NCBI GenBank assembly: GCA_050874905.1
Contig: JBNMLP010000007.1
Location: 1-64,000, forward strand
Length of the DNA: 64,000 bases
Source: NC2004 sp050874905
GTDB taxonomy: Bacteria > Bacillota > Clostridia > Lachnospirales > Lachnospiraceae
Reading direction: 5' to 3'
Shown here piece by piece: positions 25,963 to 34,439 of the stretch. The position numbers and the translations under genes were made by a program. The notes under the pieces are model-generated. The model saw only the letters and a program-made list of their open reading frames with translations. It was not told where the DNA came from and did no database searches. The first letter of the stretch is position 1; the number at the start of each line of letters is the position of its first letter.

Positions 25963-26721
25963 TTATTGACCAAACATTTTGTTCATGAAAGATTCCTGGC
26001 TATGTACATCCATCTTCTGTGCATACATCTTATAAAGATCTAATAGCTGTGCTTTGTTCCGGTCGGAAACATAGCGTCCCACGTCAAGATCTTCCAGTCT
26101 GGCATTTGCTTCTGTCAGATTCAGGGAAGAATTACTTCCGTAGGCAGTTACCGCATCCAGTGCGTTATACTGTGCTCCCAGTCTGGAGCGGGATGTCTGA
26201 ACCTTTTCCAGAGCCTGATCGATCGTCTTCAGATCAAAGTCCTTCGTCACATCAAAATCAGCAATTCCAAGTGACTCCAATGCTGTATTCTCGAACTGGA
26301 TCTTCATTCCGGAACCGTCCGGATTGGTTGCAAGGTTCGCATCTGCCATACTTCCATCGAGCAATCGTTTCGTATTAAATTCTGTATTCTTCGCTGCATC
26401 AGATATGCCTTGCTTTAACTGGTCGATCTCCTGCTGGAAATGCATCCGGTCTTCCCCGGTATATAAAGCACTGTTGGACGCCTGCAATGCAAGCTCGCGC
26501 ATCCTTGTCAACATATCAGAAATCCCCGACAAAGCCCCATCTGCAACTTTCAGCATATCCTGTCCGCTCTGTGCATTTCTGATACCGACATTGGTTCCTG
26601 ATATCTGACTTTTGGTCTTCTCAGAAATGCTCAGTCCTGCTGCATTCTTCGCCGCATCGACCTGTCCGGTCACAAGACTTTTGGCATATTCTGATCTGGA
26701 AGACGTACTGCTGATATTCAT
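25963..26721 (-). CDS. Flagellin-like protein with altered termini
   Basis: The 252-residue protein has a clear flagellin D1 region: AGLSISEKTKSQISGTNVGIRNAQ, then GALSGISDMLTRMRELALQASN and EFNTKRLLDG. The canonical first 20 or so residues (NTN..S..A...L.....SL..LSSG) are missing or replaced. The C-terminal hydrophobic helix that normally ends flagellins is replaced by a polar tail ending MNKMFGQ. Both D0 segments are what flagellins use to polymerise, so this is either a minor filament subunit or a secreted, non-polymerising relative. It has its own promoter and terminator and no flagellar neighbours. Confidence 0.8.
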   Translation of the reverse strand: MNISSTSSRSEYAKSLVTGQVDAAKNAAGLSISEKTKSQISGTNVGIRNAQSGQDMLKVADGALSGISDMLTRMRELALQASNSALYTGEDRMHFQQEIDQLKQGISDAAKNTEFNTKRLLDGSMADANLATNPDGSGMKIQFENTALESLGIADFDVTKDFDLKTIDQALEKVQTSRSRLGAQYNALDAVTAYGSNSSLNLTEANARLEDLDVGRYVSDRNKAQLLDLYKMYAQKMDVHSQESFMNKMFGQ

Positions 26722-26782
26722 AACATCTCACCCTTTCAAAGCGTTATGTGCGCCTTTTCCTACTCCCATAAAATCTGCCTTT

Positions 26783-26812
26783 ATTATACCCTTATTTCCC
26801 TTTTAACGTCAA
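26783..26812 (-). promoter_or_regulatory. Sigma-A-type promoter for the flagellin-like gene
   Basis: The minus strand has TTGACG (26807-26812), 18 bases, TATAAT (26783-26788), 62 bp before the start. I see no sigma-28 (TAAA / CCGATAT) element, which is unusual for a flagellin gene. Confidence 0.65.
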
Positions 26813-26820
26813 CCGAAAAA

Positions 26821-26829
26821 TGCTATAAT
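26821..26829 (+). promoter_or_regulatory. Extended -10 promoter for the DUF4317 gene
   Basis: TGC-TATAAT lies 87 bp before the start codon, back-to-back with the flagellin-like promoter (only 8 bp from its -35). Confidence 0.55.
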
Positions 26830-26916
26830 ATGACGCAGAGAACAAATGCAGGCTGCACGGTATATGACCATCGACCTGCCAATTGCAATAGAAAAAGAGT
26901 ACAACAGGAGGATACT

Positions 26917-28071
26917 ATGAACCGCAAGGAAATTAACGAGATCAAACGTCTTTATACAAAGGAAAATCAATGTATTACAAGAATCTGCGGATGCTTTGTC
27001 GATCCGGATAAAAATAAAAAAGTAGAGATCAAGGATGCCTTTTTATCTCTGGACGAGGAAGCACGCTTCAAATATCTGGACATTTTCAAAAAAACACTGT
27101 CCGGAACGCTGGGAAAAAATCTGCTGCATATGGAATTTCCGGGGGAGGAGGAACAGGAAGGCGGAACCCAGCATTTTCTGATGCAGTTGTTGCGAAGCGA
27201 ATTAAAGGATACAGATGTGATCGATGCCTTTTATGACAAAATTATTGCACACTTAGATTATCCGGATAATTACTATATCATTCTGATCTACAATGCGTAT
27301 GACATTCCGGCTGTTGCATCGGACGGTTTCGGCATGGAGGATGCTTCTGATTATGTACACTCTTTCCTTTTATGCAGCATTTGCCCGATCAAACCGAGCA
27401 AACCGGGACTTCACTATAACGCCGTGACAAATAACATCGAAAACAGCGTACGCGATATGATGGTACAACCACCTATGCTGGGATTTACGTTTCCTGCCTT
27501 CAATGACCGCAATACCGATATTCACCACCTGCTTTACTACTCCAAAAATCCGGAGGAGATCAGCACAGCGATCACAGAGCTGGTGCTCGGATGCCGTGTT
27601 CCGCTGCCTGCCAAAGAGCAGAAAAATACCTTTAACTCCATGATCGAGGAAAGCCTCGGAAGAGACTGTGAATTTGAAACGATCAAAAGCATCCACACCA
27701 ACATCAACGATCTGGTGGCAGAGAAAAAGGATGATCCGGAACCTATCGTGTTAGACAAAACAGAAGTGAAAAATATTCTTGCCCAAAGCGGCGTGGCAAG
27801 AGAACAGATCGCTACCTTTGAGCAGGAATATGACGATACGATCACAAAAGATACTCCACTTCTGGCAACGAATATTTACAGTCCGAGAAAGTTTGAGATC
27901 AAAACACCAGATGTTACGATCCAGGTCAATCCGGAGCGCACCGATCTTGTGGAAACCAAAATGGTAGACGGAATTCCCTGCCTGGTGATCGAGATCAACG
28001 ACCAGGTTGCTGTAAACGGTATCCGCTGCCAAACCGGAAACATGATCCGAAACAGTGAAAAAGAAGAATAG
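26917..28071 (+). CDS. DUF4317 family protein, unknown function
   Basis: The 384-residue cytoplasmic protein begins MNRKEINEIKRLYTKENQ and has ITRICGCFVDPDKNKK and FKKTLSGTLGKNLLHMEF, segments I recognise from the DUF4317 family of Clostridia. The family has no known activity. The C-terminal third is acidic and contains a beta-rich segment ending CLVIEINDQVAVNGI. AGGAGG lies upstream of ATG. The histidine phosphatase follows 12 bp later, so the pair is an operon. Confidence 0.85.
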   Translation: MNRKEINEIKRLYTKENQCITRICGCFVDPDKNKKVEIKDAFLSLDEEARFKYLDIFKKTLSGTLGKNLLHMEFPGEEEQEGGTQHFLMQLLRSELKDTDVIDAFYDKIIAHLDYPDNYYIILIYNAYDIPAVASDGFGMEDASDYVHSFLLCSICPIKPSKPGLHYNAVTNNIENSVRDMMVQPPMLGFTFPAFNDRNTDIHHLLYYSKNPEEISTAITELVLGCRVPLPAKEQKNTFNSMIEESLGRDCEFETIKSIHTNINDLVAEKKDDPEPIVLDKTEVKNILAQSGVAREQIATFEQEYDDTITKDTPLLATNIYSPRKFEIKTPDVTIQVNPERTDLVETKMVDGIPCLVIEINDQVAVNGIRCQTGNMIRNSEKEE

Positions 28072-28083
28072 GAGGAAAGTCCC

Positions 28084-28677
28084 ATGGAATTATATATTGT
28101 ACGTCATGGTGAAACCAAATGGAACAGTCTCGGACTGTTGCAGGGAAATACAGATATTGAATTAGACGAAAATGGAAGAGAAGTGGCCGGACAGCTTGGA
28201 ATAGAGCTTGATTATACACACTTTGACTGCATCTACTCCTCTCCTCTCATCCGTGCTTACGAAACTGCCTGCCTGATCCGCGGCCACCGTAACATTCCAA
28301 TCATCCGGGATGACCGCATCCGGGAAATTTCTTTCGGTTCTTACGAAGGAAAAAATGCAAAAGAACTATTTGAAAATGAAAATGATCCATTTCACTATTT
28401 CTTCACCAAACCGGAACTTTTTCAGCCGGCTCCGGGCGGAGAATCCTTTGAAGATGTGTGCAAACGGGCAGGCGAATTTATGACGCAGGTGATCGAACCG
28501 CTTTCCAAAACACATACTCGTGTCATGATCACGGCACATGGAGCCATTAACAAAGCTTTAATGCATCATGTCAAGCAAAATGCGATCAAAGATTACTGGG
28601 ATGGCGGACTTCAGAAAAACTGTGGCATCATTATTCTTTCCGTTGATGGGAAACACTATCAGATCATCAAAGAATAG
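28084..28677 (+). CDS. Histidine phosphatase (phosphoglycerate mutase-like)
   Basis: The 197-residue protein has the catalytic RHGETKWN motif at the N-terminus, the second-site segment SSPLIRAYETA, the acid-base Glu in REISFGSYEGK, and the second His in TAHGAINKALM. This architecture fits the cofactor-dependent phosphatase branch (GpmB/CobC/PhoE), which acts on small phosphomonoesters. Exact substrate is not evident. GGAGGAAAGTCCC precedes ATG. Confidence 0.92.
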   Translation: MELYIVRHGETKWNSLGLLQGNTDIELDENGREVAGQLGIELDYTHFDCIYSSPLIRAYETACLIRGHRNIPIIRDDRIREISFGSYEGKNAKELFENENDPFHYFFTKPELFQPAPGGESFEDVCKRAGEFMTQVIEPLSKTHTRVMITAHGAINKALMHHVKQNAIKDYWDGGLQKNCGIIILSVDGKHYQIIKE

Positions 28678-28686
28678 CAAATATAA

Positions 28687-28712
28687 AAAGCAGCGCCTAC
28701 TGACGCTGCTTT
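28687..28712 (+). terminator. Bidirectional terminator between converging genes
   Basis: AAAGCAGCG (28687-28695) and CGCTGCTTT (28704-28712) are perfect arms with an 8-base loop. The right arm lies in the last codons of the converging aepY. Weak U-tracts lie on both sides. Confidence 0.65.
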
Positions 28713-29821
28713 AAATATTGCATAAACTGCTCTTTATTTTCTCTGGCACTGGTTGTCGGACGTCCCAGATCAGCTCTGGCACCTAACGCACAGTCCACTT
28801 CCAAAAAGGTAAGCTTCTTGCTATCCCGGCATTTCTTTAATGCCTCCAAAAGCTCGGCTTCCTCCTTGACTTTCGGGATCACCTGGTACCCGCATGCCTT
28901 CGCAATTTCAGACAGGGACACCGCATCCGCTGCCGTCGGAAGTCCTCCAACGGTTTCATGTGCTTCATTGTTGATAAGAATATGAACGAGATTATCCGGC
29001 TGCAGCCGTCCCGCGACAGCCATTGCCCCCATATGCATAATGAGCGCACCATCTCCATCGATACACCAGATCTTTGTTTCCGGCTTTTGTGCTGCGATCG
29101 CACACGCAATGGAGGACGCATGTCCCATGGAACCTACGGTTAAGAAATCATACTGATGTCCTTCCCCTCTGGCTTCTCTTGCTTCAAATAATTCTCTGCT
29201 CGCCTTTCCTGTTGTGGAAATGATCGGATCCTCCTTTGCAATCTCTGAAACAGCACATACCACGGCTTCTCTGGTCATATGATAAGCGTTGGAATAAACC
29301 ATTTCTTCATCATTGGTCAAAGCTCCCTTTTGTATCACAAATGCCACACTCTGCCCTTTAGACAGTTGTTCTTCAAAGGAGGCTCTTACCTTGGCAAGCT
29401 CCGTAACTGTTGTTTCTTTTCCCACCACATAAGATTCGATCGACAATAAAGACAACAAGGAGCGGGTGATCTCTCCCTGAAACACATGCTGTGGCTCATC
29501 CTTTTTTCCCGGCTCTCCCCGCCAGCCTACCACAAAAATAGCAGGAATCGCATAAACCTTTTCATTCAGTAAGGATGCGATCGGATTCACTGCATTTCCC
29601 TCTCCGCTGTTCTGCATATAAACAACCGGATATTTTCCGGTTGCCAGATGATAACCCGCCGCCATTGCGACACAGTTTCCTTCATTGGCACCGATCACAT
29701 GATGTTTTTTATCGACACCATAGTGTTTCATCAAATAATTGCAAAGCGGCTGCAGCAAGGAATCCGGCACTCCGGTATAAAACTCACTTTGCAGCACACG
29801 CACAAATTCTTCTGCTTTCAT
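28697..29821 (-). CDS. aepY: Phosphonopyruvate decarboxylase
   Basis: The thiamine-diphosphate enzyme decarboxylates phosphonopyruvate to phosphonoacetaldehyde, the step that pulls phosphonate synthesis forward. The 374-residue protein has YTGVPDSLLQP, the long VVYMQNSGEGNAVNPIAS segment, and GWRGEPGKKDEPQHV, all characteristic of the family. The C-terminal half holds the diphosphate-binding IDGDGALIMHMGA with downstream NN. The usual partner, PEP mutase (aepX), is not in this operon, so the real substrate could be a related oxo acid such as sulfopyruvate. It is the last gene of the six-gene operon. Confidence 0.88.
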   Translation of the reverse strand: MKAEEFVRVLQSEFYTGVPDSLLQPLCNYLMKHYGVDKKHHVIGANEGNCVAMAAGYHLATGKYPVVYMQNSGEGNAVNPIASLLNEKVYAIPAIFVVGWRGEPGKKDEPQHVFQGEITRSLLSLLSIESYVVGKETTVTELAKVRASFEEQLSKGQSVAFVIQKGALTNDEEMVYSNAYHMTREAVVCAVSEIAKEDPIISTTGKASRELFEAREARGEGHQYDFLTVGSMGHASSIACAIAAQKPETKIWCIDGDGALIMHMGAMAVAGRLQPDNLVHILINNEAHETVGGLPTAADAVSLSEIAKACGYQVIPKVKEEAELLEALKKCRDSKKLTFLEVDCALGARADLGRPTTSARENKEQFMQYLKQRQ

Positions 29822-29833
29822 GGATACCTCCCT

Positions 29834-30619
29834 TTAATGGTTCAGCCAGACATTCTCCTTCCGGTTGACAATATAAAAGCCTTTGGCATTTAACGTATTT
29901 TCACGGTTATAAGTAAGCGGTGTTCCATCCAGTTGTCCGATCTGCGCTCCGGCACACTGTGCAATACAGTGCATTGCTGCCGTATCCCATTCACAGGTCG
30001 GTCCAAAGCGGTAATACACATCCGCCATTCCCTCCGCAACCATGCAGCCCTTGATCGAGCTTCCGGCACTGAGTGTCTCTGCGATCACTTCTTTATGTGC
30101 TGCAAGCAATTCCTGTTCTTCCTTTGTTGCGTGGGAGCGGCTTCCTACCACAACCAATTCCTTACATTTGTCCGTTACATGCAGGCGGATCTCGTCAAGT
30201 GTTTCACACACTTTAAATGCCCCCACATTCACACCCGCATAGTAAAGCTCTTTGGTCACTGGGACATAGATCACACCTGTGACAGGCGCACCCTTTCTCG
30301 TCAGTGCAATATTTACCGTAAACTGTCCGTTCCGATTGACAAATTCTTTTGTTCCATCTAACGGATCCACGATAAAGCAATATTCCTTTTCTCTTCTACT
30401 AAGATCATCCTTCTCCTCTTCTGACAAGATTGCATAAGAAGGAAATGCTTTTTTCAGCCCGGAAACGATCACATCATTGGCATTACGGTCTGCCATCGTA
30501 AGTGGGGAATGATCCGCTTTATAGTCCACGGTAAAATCCGTTTCGTACACTTTCATAATTTCTTTTCCAGCTTCTACTGCCAGCTTTTTTGTTACTTCCA
30601 GAACCTTTGCTTCGTCCAT
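29834..30619 (-). CDS. cysQ: CysQ-like 3'(2'),5'-bisphosphate nucleotidase / inositol monophosphatase family
   Basis: CysQ hydrolyses 3'-phosphoadenosine 5'-phosphate (pAp) to AMP, clearing the by-product of sulfate-transfer reactions. The 261-residue protein has the metal-binding SEEEKDD, the signature DPLDGTKEF and the final CEWDTAAMHCI. TKEF after DG is a CysQ hallmark, compared with inositol monophosphatase DGTxNF. The ATG at 30619 follows AAAGGAGAAA. It sits 12 bp before aepY and 28 bp after the hydrolase in the operon, which also encodes another pAp-type phosphatase (34440). Confidence 0.88.
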   Translation of the reverse strand: MDEAKVLEVTKKLAVEAGKEIMKVYETDFTVDYKADHSPLTMADRNANDVIVSGLKKAFPSYAILSEEEKDDLSRREKEYCFIVDPLDGTKEFVNRNGQFTVNIALTRKGAPVTGVIYVPVTKELYYAGVNVGAFKVCETLDEIRLHVTDKCKELVVVGSRSHATKEEQELLAAHKEVIAETLSAGSSIKGCMVAEGMADVYYRFGPTCEWDTAAMHCIAQCAGAQIGQLDGTPLTYNRENTLNAKGFYIVNRKENVWLNH

Positions 30620-30647
30620 AGTTTCTCCTTTACGCCTGCTCTTCGGC

Positions 30648-31589
30648 TTACTGTGCTTCCTCTGTCTTTTGCTGCAGCCACGCAAGGATCTCCTCCTGTG
30701 TCATCTCGTACTGCAATTCATTTAGCAATTCATGTCTGGCAAATGGCATCACGCGGCTGGTCACATCCGTCATGTGATGTGCACGGTAGCAGGAAGCAAG
30801 TGCTTGAATATCTTTTCCATAGTGTCCTACCGGATCCTTTGATCCTCCCGTGATATAGACAGGAAGCTCTTTTGGAATCCGTTCTATATTGTGTTTTTGT
30901 TCGATAAACCGCAGTGTATCAAACAACGCCCGGTAACCTTTCAACGTAAATAAAAAGGTACAGAACGGATCATGATCATATGCATCTAAGATCTTATCGT
31001 CCCTTGTGATCCATGCATGCAAGGAAGATTCAAACAAAAGCGGAAGCTGGTATGGTCCAAATGCCAGCACCTCCATCAAACGGCTCCGGTGTCTTGCCCC
31101 ATACCGTTTTTCCAAAAGGGAAAGTACACTGTAAGCTGCCGTCAGCGTTGCCTTTGACTGATTTCCCGTTCCGAGCAGCAATAGTCCATCAAGTTCTGCA
31201 CCATACATACTGGCATAACGCCTGGCAAGAAAAGAACCCATGCTGTGTCCCAGCAGAAAAAATGGCACCGACGGGTAGCGCTTTTTGATGCAGTGGCTTA
31301 CCCGTTTCAGATCATGTACCAGCGTGGCGCTGGGATCTTTGGCATTCATATAACCAAGCTCTTCTTCGTTCTTTGCCGTCTGTCCATGTCCCAAGTGGTC
31401 ATTTCCCACTACCACATAACCATGTTCATTTAAAAAACGGGCAAAGCGGTCGTAGCGGTCTATATATTCGATCATGCCGTGTGAAATCTGTACCACACCA
31501 ATCACTTCTTTGTCATCCGGTGTCCAGATTGTTACATGAAGCGTATCTACCCCATTGGTAGAAGGCAGCTTAGCGTTAGTTTTTGCCAT
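30648..31589 (-). CDS. Alpha/beta hydrolase (monoacylglycerol lipase-like)
   Basis: The 313-residue protein has the serine hydrolase nucleophile elbow GHSMGSF, an oxyanion segment SHGMIEYIDRYDRFA, the acid in GSKDPVGHYGKD, and the final His in FARHELLNE. This matches serine aminopeptidase S33-type lysophospholipases. No signal peptide, so it acts in the cytoplasm. Substrate unknown. It lies between pncB (17 bp) and cysQ (28 bp). Confidence 0.88.
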   Translation of the reverse strand: MAKTNAKLPSTNGVDTLHVTIWTPDDKEVIGVVQISHGMIEYIDRYDRFARFLNEHGYVVVGNDHLGHGQTAKNEEELGYMNAKDPSATLVHDLKRVSHCIKKRYPSVPFFLLGHSMGSFLARRYASMYGAELDGLLLLGTGNQSKATLTAAYSVLSLLEKRYGARHRSRLMEVLAFGPYQLPLLFESSLHAWITRDDKILDAYDHDPFCTFLFTLKGYRALFDTLRFIEQKHNIERIPKELPVYITGGSKDPVGHYGKDIQALASCYRAHHMTDVTSRVMPFARHELLNELQYEMTQEEILAWLQQKTEEAQ

Positions 31590-31606
31590 AGAAATCCCCC
31601 TTTTCT

Positions 31607-33067
31607 TTACTCCTCCACTCTGGAGTCATCTAACAACTGCATTTTCATTTCATAATAATCCGGTGTCATATCCATATAGTGCAGATGTGGATATTCAAAC
31701 CGCTGTTCTTCTTCCCAGATCTCCTCCGAAAGCTGTCGTCTGACATAATCTGCGATCTGCTTTAAATTCGGAAGCTCCATCACAAGCTCTCCATCTTTAA
31801 ATACCTGCTTTTGCAGCGGCACTGCCTTACAATGCTCAAAGTAGCGGTTCTTCCACGGCTTCACCGGATCAACATAGCGGAACGGTTTACTCATATCGAT
31901 CTCTTCCTCTGCTTTGGCGATCATATCTGCAATCGCGCGGCCTTCTTCATCAATGATACGATATACCTTTTTCAGACCAGGATTTGTAATCTTTTCTACA
32001 TTTTCGGAAATCTTAATACGTGGCTGTAACACTCCATCTTCTTCCACTGCTGCAAGTTTATAAACGGCTCCAAAGACCGGCTCCGACCGCGCTGTGATCA
32101 GACGCTCTCCAACACCAAAGCTGTCCACCTGACCACCCTGATTTAAAATGGACGTGATCGTAAATTCATCCAGACTATTGGAAATGATGATCTTACAATC
32201 CGTAAGTCCTGCCTCGTCGAGTTTCTTTCTCGTTTTCTTGGTCAGATATGCCAGATCGCCACTGTCAATACGGATTCCCTTTAATCGTTTTCCCATCGGT
32301 TCCAATACTTCTTTCGCCACACGGATGGCATTTGGAATACCGCTTTTTAATACATCATACGTGTCTACTAACAGTACGGTGTTATCCGGATAAGTCTCTG
32401 CATATTTTTTAAATGCCGTATATTCATCCTGATAAAACATCACAAAGCTGTGCGCCATCGTACCGCTGACCGGAATGTCAAACATCTGTCCGGAAAGCAC
32501 CGTCGCCGTACCAACTGCCCCTCCAATGTATGCTGCTCTTCCTCCGTAAACGGCGGCATCCATATTATGGGCTCTGCGTGCTCCAAAATCAGAAACCGCG
32601 CGTCCCTGTGCCGCTTTAACGATACGGCGGGTTTTGGTCGCAATGAGTGACTGATGATTCACCTGCAGCAGGATTGCAGTTTCGATCAACTGCGCATCAA
32701 TGAGCGGCGCGATCACAGTGATCACGGGTTCATTCGGATACACGATCGTTCCTTCTGCAAAGGCATACATGTCACCACGGAATTTAAAATCCGCCAGATA
32801 TTGTAAAAATCTTTCATCAAAGATCTTCTGGCTTCTTAAATAAGCAATGTCTTCCTCCTCAAAGTGAAGATCTAAAATATACTCCACAATCTGTTCCAAT
32901 CCGGTAAAAATGGCAAAGCCGCCATTATCCGGATTTTTACGGTAAAATACATCAAACACAACCTTCGTATCTTTGTCCTGATCCAGAAAATAACCATTGC
33001 TCATCGTCATTTCATAAAAATCCATCACCATAGACAAATTACGCATACTGCTCTGCGTTTTCTTCAT
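31607..33067 (-). CDS. pncB: Nicotinate phosphoribosyltransferase
   Basis: PncB attaches ribose phosphate to nicotinic acid for NAD salvage, with ATP. The 486-residue protein is of the longer Gram-positive type. It opens MVMDFYEMTMSNGYF, and contains the central GARRAHNMDAAVYGGRAAYIGG (phosphoribosyl diphosphate binding) and RIDSGDLAYLTKKTRKKLDEAG. AAAGGAGGAAATAC precedes ATG. It follows the sodium symporter by 15 bp and precedes the hydrolase. Confidence 0.95.
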   Translation of the reverse strand: MKKTQSSMRNLSMVMDFYEMTMSNGYFLDQDKDTKVVFDVFYRKNPDNGGFAIFTGLEQIVEYILDLHFEEEDIAYLRSQKIFDERFLQYLADFKFRGDMYAFAEGTIVYPNEPVITVIAPLIDAQLIETAILLQVNHQSLIATKTRRIVKAAQGRAVSDFGARRAHNMDAAVYGGRAAYIGGAVGTATVLSGQMFDIPVSGTMAHSFVMFYQDEYTAFKKYAETYPDNTVLLVDTYDVLKSGIPNAIRVAKEVLEPMGKRLKGIRIDSGDLAYLTKKTRKKLDEAGLTDCKIIISNSLDEFTITSILNQGGQVDSFGVGERLITARSEPVFGAVYKLAAVEEDGVLQPRIKISENVEKITNPGLKKVYRIIDEEGRAIADMIAKAEEEIDMSKPFRYVDPVKPWKNRYFEHCKAVPLQKQVFKDGELVMELPNLKQIADYVRRQLSEEIWEEEQRFEYPHLHYMDMTPDYYEMKMQLLDDSRVEE

Positions 33068-33082
33068 TTTGTATTTCCTCCT

Positions 33083-34438
33083 TTAGAATGTAAATACTCC
33101 AAACTGCGCTAAAATGTAGAAGAAAAAGATGATGACCAGACAGACCGGACATACATACTTGATCATAACACGGTATAACTTCCTTCTTCCAAATGATTCT
33201 CCATTTTTCGTAATCTCCTCTTCAATACAGTCTGTTTTGCAGACCCATCCGATGAGGACACAGGTTCCAAACGCAAGGATCGGCATCAAGACACTGTTCG
33301 TCAGGAAATCAAAGAAGCTTAAAATATCCATTTTTAATACGGTAAATCCTGACCAGATTCCAAAACCTAAGGAGGATGGAATTCCCATCAATAAGCTGAA
33401 TGCACCCAAAACAAGAATAGATTTCACACGGGAGAATTTCCATTTGTCCATCAGCATGGAAACCGTTGTTTCCAGAATAGAAATGGAACTGGTCACTGCT
33501 GCCATGAATACCAGTACAAAGAACAGCGCACCGATCACCTGACCACCCGGCATCTGTCCAAATACCTTTGGAAGTGTCATAAACATCAGTCCCGGACCAC
33601 CGCTCTTTAAGCCTTCCTCTCCGCTGAACACGAACACAGCAGGAATGATCATAAAGCCTGCCATAAAAGCGATCGCCGTGTCAAAGATCTCGATCTGGTT
33701 TACAGACTTGGAAAGATTCACTTCATCCTTTACATAAGAACCGTAAGACACCATGATACCCATTGCGATACTCATGGAGAAAAACAACTGTCCCATTGCA
33801 GCACAGATCGTTTTAAAGGAAAACTTATGCACATCCGGAAGCAGATAATACTTGATTCCGTCCAGTGCTCCGTCAATCGTTGCAACATAGATACAGATCA
33901 GAATGGAAATGATAACCAGAATCGGCATCAGGAATTTACTGGCACGTTCAATTCCCTTTTGCACGCCACCAAAAATTACGAGTGCTGTAATTACCAAAAA
34001 TAAAACAAAGAAAATAAGCGGCTGGGCGGTCTGACCCACATAAGAAGAAAAATAAGTATCTGCCGCAGCTGTCTTTCCCTGTCCAGATAAAAATACGAGC
34101 ATGTATTTCACAACCCAACCACCGATCACACAGTAGTAAGGAAGAATCATGGCAGGGATCAAAAATCCCAGATACCCCATCCAGGAAAAACCTTTGTGAA
34201 ACTGGTCATATGCCGTAATAGAACTCTGTTTCGTTTTTCTACCGATCGCAATCTCCGTTGCAAGCAGTGCAAATCCAAACGTCACTGCCAGAATCAGATA
34301 GACCAGCAGGAAAATACCGCCTCCATACTGTGCTGCCAGATAAGGAAACCGCCACAGATTTCCAAGTCCTACCGCACTGCCGGCTGCCGCCAGCACAAAT
34401 CCTATACCTCCTGAAAAATTGCCTCTCTTCTCGCTCAT
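33083..34438 (-). CDS. Sodium-dependent (NSS/SNF family) amino acid transporter
   Basis: The 451-residue membrane protein begins with the family signature FVLAAAGSAVGLGNLWRFPY, the sodium- and substrate-binding unwound helix 1. About 11-12 helices follow in the LeuT order. Substrates of bacterial members are hydrophobic or aromatic amino acids, but specificity cannot be read here. It starts 1 bp after the DHH gene stops, so translation is coupled. Confidence 0.93.
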   Translation of the reverse strand: MSEKRGNFSGGIGFVLAAAGSAVGLGNLWRFPYLAAQYGGGIFLLVYLILAVTFGFALLATEIAIGRKTKQSSITAYDQFHKGFSWMGYLGFLIPAMILPYYCVIGGWVVKYMLVFLSGQGKTAAADTYFSSYVGQTAQPLIFFVLFLVITALVIFGGVQKGIERASKFLMPILVIISILICIYVATIDGALDGIKYYLLPDVHKFSFKTICAAMGQLFFSMSIAMGIMVSYGSYVKDEVNLSKSVNQIEIFDTAIAFMAGFMIIPAVFVFSGEEGLKSGGPGLMFMTLPKVFGQMPGGQVIGALFFVLVFMAAVTSSISILETTVSMLMDKWKFSRVKSILVLGAFSLLMGIPSSLGFGIWSGFTVLKMDILSFFDFLTNSVLMPILAFGTCVLIGWVCKTDCIEEEITKNGESFGRRKLYRVMIKYVCPVCLVIIFFFYILAQFGVFTF

Positions 34439-34439
34439 G

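Noticed and set aside
26722..26820. A sigma-28 promoter for the flagellin-like gene
   Set aside because: No TAAA / CCGATAT pair at the proper spacing; the TTGACG-N18-TATAAT match is better.
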